From positions 1-24,722 of the forward strand of contig JAKAPO010000006.1 in assembly GCA_021807065.1 (NCBI GenBank): a DNA stretch of 24,722 nt, in the 5' to 3' direction. The notes under the pieces are model-generated. The model searched no databases and was not told where the DNA came from. It saw only the letters and a program-made list of their open reading frames with translations. A program made the translations under genes and the position numbers. Below are positions 21,446 through 24,722 of this stretch, in pieces; position 1 is the stretch's first letter, and the number at the start of each line of letters is the position of its first letter. This DNA is from a bacterium. GTDB lineage: Bacteria > Vulcanimicrobiota > Vulcanimicrobiia > Vulcanimicrobiales > Vulcanimicrobiaceae.

Positions 21446-21467
21446 AAAGATCTCCTCTGCCTCAATG

Positions 21468-21486
21468 CTTACACACGCGTGTGAAG
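21468..21486. promoter_or_regulatory. Near-perfect 19-bp palindrome upstream of the cytochrome-porin gene
   Basis: CTTACACACGCGTGTGAAG is self-complementary except for one base pair. It lies 23 bases before GTG 21445 of the cytochrome-porin gene and about 120 bases before copZ. The half-sites TTACA/TGTGA face outward, the reverse of the CRP-type motif. Adjacent GTGAAG repeats (21481-21486, 21492-21497) hint at a direct-repeat operator. The regulator is unknown. Confidence 0.45.
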
Positions 21487-21543
21487 TTGGCGTGAAGAAG
21501 TGCATCAGATCATGAGTCGTGACAAAAGTCGGCGACACTGCAA

Positions 21544-21557
21544 CCTGGAGTGCCAGG
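21544..21557. promoter_or_regulatory. Dyad CCTGG-AGTG-CCAGG upstream of copZ
   Basis: A perfect five-base inverted repeat with four-base spacer, 50-63 bases before ATG 21607. It could be a metalloregulator site for the copper genes, but flanking -35/-10 elements with a MerR-type spacer are poor, and no CueR, CsoR or CopY gene is seen in the window. Confidence 0.3.
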
Positions 21558-21606
21558 GAAGCGTTTTGAAGAATGTTTCCGGACGGGAGAAAGAGAGGAC
21601 GTCTCC

Positions 21607-21810
21607 ATGACTCAGACCATTCGCGTCGGCGGCATGACCTGCGATAATTGCGTGCGTCATGTGCGTCAGGCGCTGCTCGGCCTTGAAGGCGTCGCCGGTG
21701 CCGACGTAGATTTGAAGGGCGGCACGGCAACGCTGCATAGCAGCCGGACGATTCCCGAGAACGAACTCAAAGCTGCGCTGGAAGAGGCGGGTTACGAGCT
21801 ACGGAGCTAA
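21607..21810 (+). CDS. copZ: CopZ-like copper chaperone (HMA domain)
   Basis: 67 residues, a single heavy-metal-associated domain with the Cu(I) motif GMTCDNC (C12, C15) after the first strand (TIRVG) and the fold's standard end (LKAALEEAGYEL). Cytoplasmic chaperone that hands Cu(I) to the CopA ATPase encoded one base downstream. ATG 21607 is chosen because AGAGAGGA lies upstream and the domain starts here; the frame from 21550 has no homology. Divergent from the cytochrome-porin gene, 161 bp away. Confidence 0.92.
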   Translation: MTQTIRVGGMTCDNCVRHVRQALLGLEGVAGADVDLKGGTATLHSSRTIPENELKAALEEAGYELRS

Positions 21811-21811
21811 C

Positions 21812-23971
21812 GTGACGACAGCGACTCGCGAACCCGAGGCACAGACGGAGCTCGCGGTACGAGGAATGACTTGTGCCTCGTGCGTTGCACACGTGTCGCG
21901 CGCGCTCAAGAAGGTTCCCGGGGTTGACGAGGCTTTCGTCAACCTTGCAACCGAGCGTGCGACGGTCACTCACGACGCGCGCGTCGACGATTCGGCGCTG
22001 ATCGCCGCGATCGAGGGCGCCGGGTACGGTGCGAGCGTCGTCGCCGACGCGAGCTCCGATGAAGATGCTCGGCGGCGGGATGCCGAGATCGGCAGGCGGC
22101 GAGCACTGCTCGTGCTCGGTGTCCTTCTCTTCATCCCGACGCTCATACTCGGCATGTTCGTGCCGCAGTTTACAGGCAAAGACTGGGTGATGTTTGCGCT
22201 GACGCTGCCGGTCTGGCTCGTGGTCGGCTGGCACTTCCACCGCGGCGCATTGGCAGCCGCCCGCCATGGAACGAGCAACATGGACACGCTCGTCTCGCTC
22301 GGTGCGACTGCGGCCTTTGGTTACTCGGTCTACGCGACGCTCGTCGGAGCGCCAACGTACTACGAAACTGCGAGCGGGATCGTGACGCTGATCTTCATCG
22401 GTAAGTATCTCGAATCCGCAGCGAAGGGGAAGAGCAATCGCGCAATTCGCGCGCTGCTCGACCTGCGACCGCCGATGGCACGGCTCCGTCAGCCCGACGG
22501 GGTAATCGTCCAAGTTCCCGTGGAGCGCTTACGGATTGGCGACGAAGTCGTCGTTGCGGCGGGCGATCGGATCCCCGTCGACGGCGTCGTCGTTACGGGA
22601 CAGAGCGCTATCGACGCGTCGATGCTGACGGGAGAACCGATTCCGGTCGAAGTCGCACCAGGCGATGCGGTTTCACAAGGCACGCTCAACGGCGACGGCA
22701 CACTCGTCGTGCGGGCGAACGCCGTCGGCTCTGGAACGACGCTCGCAAAGATCGTCGAGACCGTGCGGCACGCGCAGGGTTCGACGCCGCGGATCCAAAG
22801 ACTGGCCGATCAAGTCGCAGGCGTTTTCGTACCGGCGATTCTCACGATCGCCCTCGCTGCATTTCTCGGCTGGCACTTCAGCGGAGCACCGTGGGTGCAG
22901 GCGCTCGTCATCGCGGTTGCCGTCGTCGTCGTCGCTTGCCCGTGCGCGCTGGGCCTCGCAACGCCGATGGCGGTGATGGTCGGCGTCGGTATCGGCGCGC
23001 GTCGTGGATTGCTCTTCAAAGATGCCGACGCACTCGAACGTCTCGGCACGATCGATACGCTCGTCTTCGACAAGACGGGAACGCTCACGGCCGGAAAACC
23101 CAAGGTACTCGACGTCCGCACACTGCCCGGTGTTGCGAGCGACGAAGTCGTTGCGCTCGCAGCCGCAGTCGAGCGAGGATCGTCGCACCCACTCGCCGCG
23201 GCAATCGTGCGAGATGCGGAAGCTCGCGGTCTCCAACTTGCCGCCGCGACCGACACTTTGGTAGAACGCGGCCGCGGAATCAAGGCGCGCGTTGACGGTA
23301 CGGCCGTACTGGTTGGGAACGCGGCGTTCCTCAAGGATGCTGGGATCGCCGTGGAAGGCCTTCTCTCTCTCGACGAACACGCGTCGCACGTCTTTGTGGC
23401 AAGGGGCGGCGCGCTGCTCGGCGCGCTCGAACTCGGCGACGCGTTGCGACCCGATGCCGCGCAGACCGTTCGACGATTACACGAACAGCATCTGACGCTA
23501 CACATCGTCAGCGGTGATGCCGAAGGGGCGACGGAGCAAATCGCACGGCTCGCGGGGATCGAGCATTGGCACGCGCACGCGCAACCGCAAGACAAGGCGA
23601 CCGTCGTCGAATCGCTCAAACGCGAGGGCAAGCACGTTGCCTTCGTCGGCGACGGTATCAACGACGCACCGGCGCTCGCCGTCGCCGATGTCGGGCTTGC
23701 GATGGGAGGTGGGACCGACGTCGCCCTCGAGACCGCCCCGATCGCCATCATTTCCAACGACCCCGCAGCCGTCGCCGACGGCGTTTCGCTGTCACGCGCG
23801 ACGACGCGGACTATTCGTCAGAATCTTCTCTGGGCGATTGCCTACAACGCCGTCCTCGTACCGCTCGCAGTGGCCGGCATCGTGTACCCGATCTTTGCGG
23901 CGGCGGCGATGGGCGCGTCAAGTCTGTTCGTCGTCGGGAACTCGCTTTTGCTGCAGCGCCGCGTTAATTAG
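21812..23971 (+). CDS. copA: Copper-exporting P1B-type ATPase CopA
   Basis: 719 residues from GTG 21812. One N-terminal HMA domain with GMTCASC (18-24), eight membrane segments, the A-domain TGE (around nt 22630), the transport motif CPC (C376-P377-C378), phosphorylation motif DKTGT (420-424), HP (459-460) in the nucleotide-binding domain and GDGINDAP (613-620). The last helices contain Y678-N679 and M700-x2-S703-S704, the residues that define Cu(I)-selective P1B-1 pumps. Pumps Cu(I) out of the cytoplasm. Only one base separates it from copZ. The complete set of motifs indicates a functional enzyme of typical length. Confidence 0.95.
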   Translation: MTTATREPEAQTELAVRGMTCASCVAHVSRALKKVPGVDEAFVNLATERATVTHDARVDDSALIAAIEGAGYGASVVADASSDEDARRRDAEIGRRRALLVLGVLLFIPTLILGMFVPQFTGKDWVMFALTLPVWLVVGWHFHRGALAAARHGTSNMDTLVSLGATAAFGYSVYATLVGAPTYYETASGIVTLIFIGKYLESAAKGKSNRAIRALLDLRPPMARLRQPDGVIVQVPVERLRIGDEVVVAAGDRIPVDGVVVTGQSAIDASMLTGEPIPVEVAPGDAVSQGTLNGDGTLVVRANAVGSGTTLAKIVETVRHAQGSTPRIQRLADQVAGVFVPAILTIALAAFLGWHFSGAPWVQALVIAVAVVVVACPCALGLATPMAVMVGVGIGARRGLLFKDADALERLGTIDTLVFDKTGTLTAGKPKVLDVRTLPGVASDEVVALAAAVERGSSHPLAAAIVRDAEARGLQLAAATDTLVERGRGIKARVDGTAVLVGNAAFLKDAGIAVEGLLSLDEHASHVFVARGGALLGALELGDALRPDAAQTVRRLHEQHLTLHIVSGDAEGATEQIARLAGIEHWHAHAQPQDKATVVESLKREGKHVAFVGDGINDAPALAVADVGLAMGGGTDVALETAPIAIISNDPAAVADGVSLSRATTRTIRQNLLWAIAYNAVLVPLAVAGIVYPIFAAAAMGASSLFVVGNSLLLQRRVN

Positions 23972-24248
23972 CTGAAATCGCGTAGAGGCTGCGCCGCTGC
24001 TTGCGGCTGGGGAACACCGTAGTGATGGGGATTCGAATCCACCGCGAAAGGCGAACCTACCACCGGCGTCAGCACGCAGGCTGAGGCGCTTATCGCATAA
24101 GCAGAGATCTTATTCGCACGGCGGCAATATACGCCGCAGACGCATTCGTATTTTGAATTCCTGATTACCGCCGTCGCGGCGGCTCGGGTCGCCGGTCGGC
24201 TCCCTTGGATTCAGCGTCCACGAGGTCGACCGGCAACGCGAATCGTGC
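23972..24248. other. Intergenic region with several small hairpins, no gene seen
   Basis: 277 bases between the convergent copA and the Met-rich protein gene. Hairpins include GCCGC-TGCTT-GCGGC (23993-24007, possible copA terminator without T-run), GCGGC-AATATAC-GCCGC (24121-24137) and CCGCCG-TCG-CGGCGG (24168-24182). GATTCGAATC at about 24041-24050 is a perfect 10-bp palindrome that superficially resembles a tRNA T-loop. No tRNA could be folded around it. Confidence 0.5.
24168..24182 (-). terminator. Hairpin downstream of the Met-rich protein gene
   Basis: Six-base stem CCGCCG/CGGCGG with a three-base loop, about 67-80 bases past the gene's stop codon. No strong T-run follows on the minus strand (next bases are TAATCAGG), so Rho-independent function is uncertain. 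Confidence 0.35.
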
Positions 24249-24722
24249 CTACTTGACCTTCACCGAGATCAGCGCCGGCTTCGCGCCCATCGTCGGCATG
24301 TGATCGTCGTTGGCGAGCTGCACCATGATGCGTGCGGCACCACTGTGCCACGTCGAAAGATTGACGGGAACGGTCGTCGTGCACGGCATGCCGATCATGC
24401 CCGGTATGGCCATCTTCATCATCGGTTGCATCTGCGCCATCGTCATGTGCGCCTGCTGCATGAAACGGCGAGCCATCATCATGCCCTGCGGCGTCTTCAT
24501 CATTGCAATCATGGGCGTCGACGGTGAAGCTGTCGTCTCGCCCTGCTGCTGAACGAAGACGTGCAAGTGACCCCACCCGCGAACGTCTGGTTTGCATTCG
24601 AGGTTGCAAGACAACTGGAAATTGTGAACGGCGACTACGAGATTGAAGCTTCGCCCTACGGTCGCACCCTCTCTCGGCGAGACGATGCTCACTGACGGCG
24701 TGCCGCCGATCGGGCTTGGCAG
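24249..24722 (-). CDS. Met-rich exported-type domain protein, C-terminal part (right edge cuts the gene)
   Basis: The frame is open from the right edge (LPSPIGGTPSVSIVSPREGA at the upstream end); GTG 24692 is only an internal possibility, since homology starts before it. The recognisable part, SIVSPREGATVGRSFNLVVA, then GHLHVFVQQ and MVQLANDDHMPTM, is the Ig-like pattern of small exported proteins of the DUF4399 type with a conserved GHxHVxVD strand and a ANNDHxP end. Between the strands an unusual Met-rich insert (about nt 24390-24530) holds roughly 20 Met in 45 residues (MMKTPQGMMMARRFMQQAHM), with a Cys at each end region. It converges on copA, so extracytoplasmic copper binding is a reasonable inference. 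The N-terminus and any signal peptide lie outside the window. Confidence 0.72.
   Translation of the reverse strand: MPSPIGGTPSVSIVSPREGATVGRSFNLVVAVHNFQLSCNLECKPDVRGWGHLHVFVQQQGETTASPSTPMIAMMKTPQGMMMARRFMQQAHMTMAQMQPMMKMAIPGMIGMPCTTTVPVNLSTWHSGAARIMVQLANDDHMPTMGAKPALISVKVK

Noticed and set aside
20834..21484. Plus-strand frame of 216 codons opposite the cytochrome-porin gene
   Set aside because: Arg/Val/Asp-rich shadow; the minus strand has signal peptide, CxxCH and barrel pattern.
21544..21568. CueR-type promoter for copZ
   Set aside because: The dyad is there, but no acceptable -35 or -10 hexamer lies at the 19-20 bp MerR spacing, unlike the clear case at 8421.
22810..23757. Minus-strand frame of 315 codons opposite copA
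   Set aside because: Low-complexity Ser/Ala/Thr sequence fully inside copA; no homology.
24030..24070. Possible tRNA T-arm (GATTCGAATC)
   Set aside because: The five-base T-stem does not pair in either orientation and no acceptor or anticodon stem can be built around it; it is only a 10-bp palindrome.
1..24722. CRISPR array, insertion sequence, rRNA operon or prophage
   Set aside because: No regularly spaced repeats, transposase, integrase, attachment-site or rRNA sequence was found on either strand.

Overview
The window is a gene-dense, GC-rich bacterial chromosome segment. Several features point to a diderm: a PagL-type outer-membrane lipid A deacylase, a cytochrome-porin-like outer-membrane protein and many exported proteins. 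GTG/TTG starts, 4-bp GTGA stop/start overlaps and apparently leaderless promoters are common. I cannot assign a phylum; an uncultured diderm lineage of the Eremiobacterota type is only a guess.

Layout. 1-1137: 3' end of an NRAMP-type metal transporter, then a frameshifted YCII-domain relic. 1297-3120: a large exported protein of unknown function. 3117-4494 (minus): operon of a GlsB/YeaQ membrane protein, a 7Fe ferredoxin, an anchored OB-fold-like protein and a zinc-ribbon membrane protein. 4493-7231: a SIMPL-domain protein and an unusual membrane-anchored double-AAA+ Clp ATPase. 7235-8384: a short-chain-dehydrogenase relic, then a CRP/FNR regulator fused to a thioredoxin-fold domain. 8421-9604: a MerR-type operator in front of an MFS relic, a metal-type MerR regulator and a membrane protein with internal duplication. 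9644-11696 (minus): a radical SAM protein resembling the tetraether-lipid-synthase (MJ0619/Tes) family, a STAS protein and a 40-residue exported peptide. 11792-13630 (minus): a truncated GH125 relic, PagL and a methyltransferase. 13730-19829 (plus): a small protein, a patatin-like phospholipase, and a five-gene operon (Met-rich membrane protein, MerT-like protein, methyltransferase, (alpha/alpha)6-barrel glycosidase, DUF4396 protein). 19938-21445 (minus): a Cyc2-like monoheme cytochrome-porin fusion and a small exported protein. 21607-23971 (plus): CopZ-like chaperone and CopA-type copper ATPase. 24249-24722 (minus): a Met-rich exported protein running off the right edge.

The main unexplained structure is a repeated 16-bp element, TGTGA-N6-TTACA, matching CRP-family operators. 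Five exact copies (about 0.1 expected by chance) and up to four degenerate ones lie upstream of the fusion regulator itself, the duplicated membrane protein, the Tes-like enzyme, the peptide/STAS pair, pagL, the patatin operon and the five-gene operon. In seven promoters the site centre lies 29.5-30.5 bp from the first base of a -10-like hexamer, which is class II activator geometry, and in most the predicted transcript begins at or within a few bases of the start codon. I infer a local, autoregulated regulon controlled by the thioredoxin-CRP fusion, linking envelope lipid genes and metal/redox genes. At least four decayed genes in the same 12 kb indicate active gene loss.
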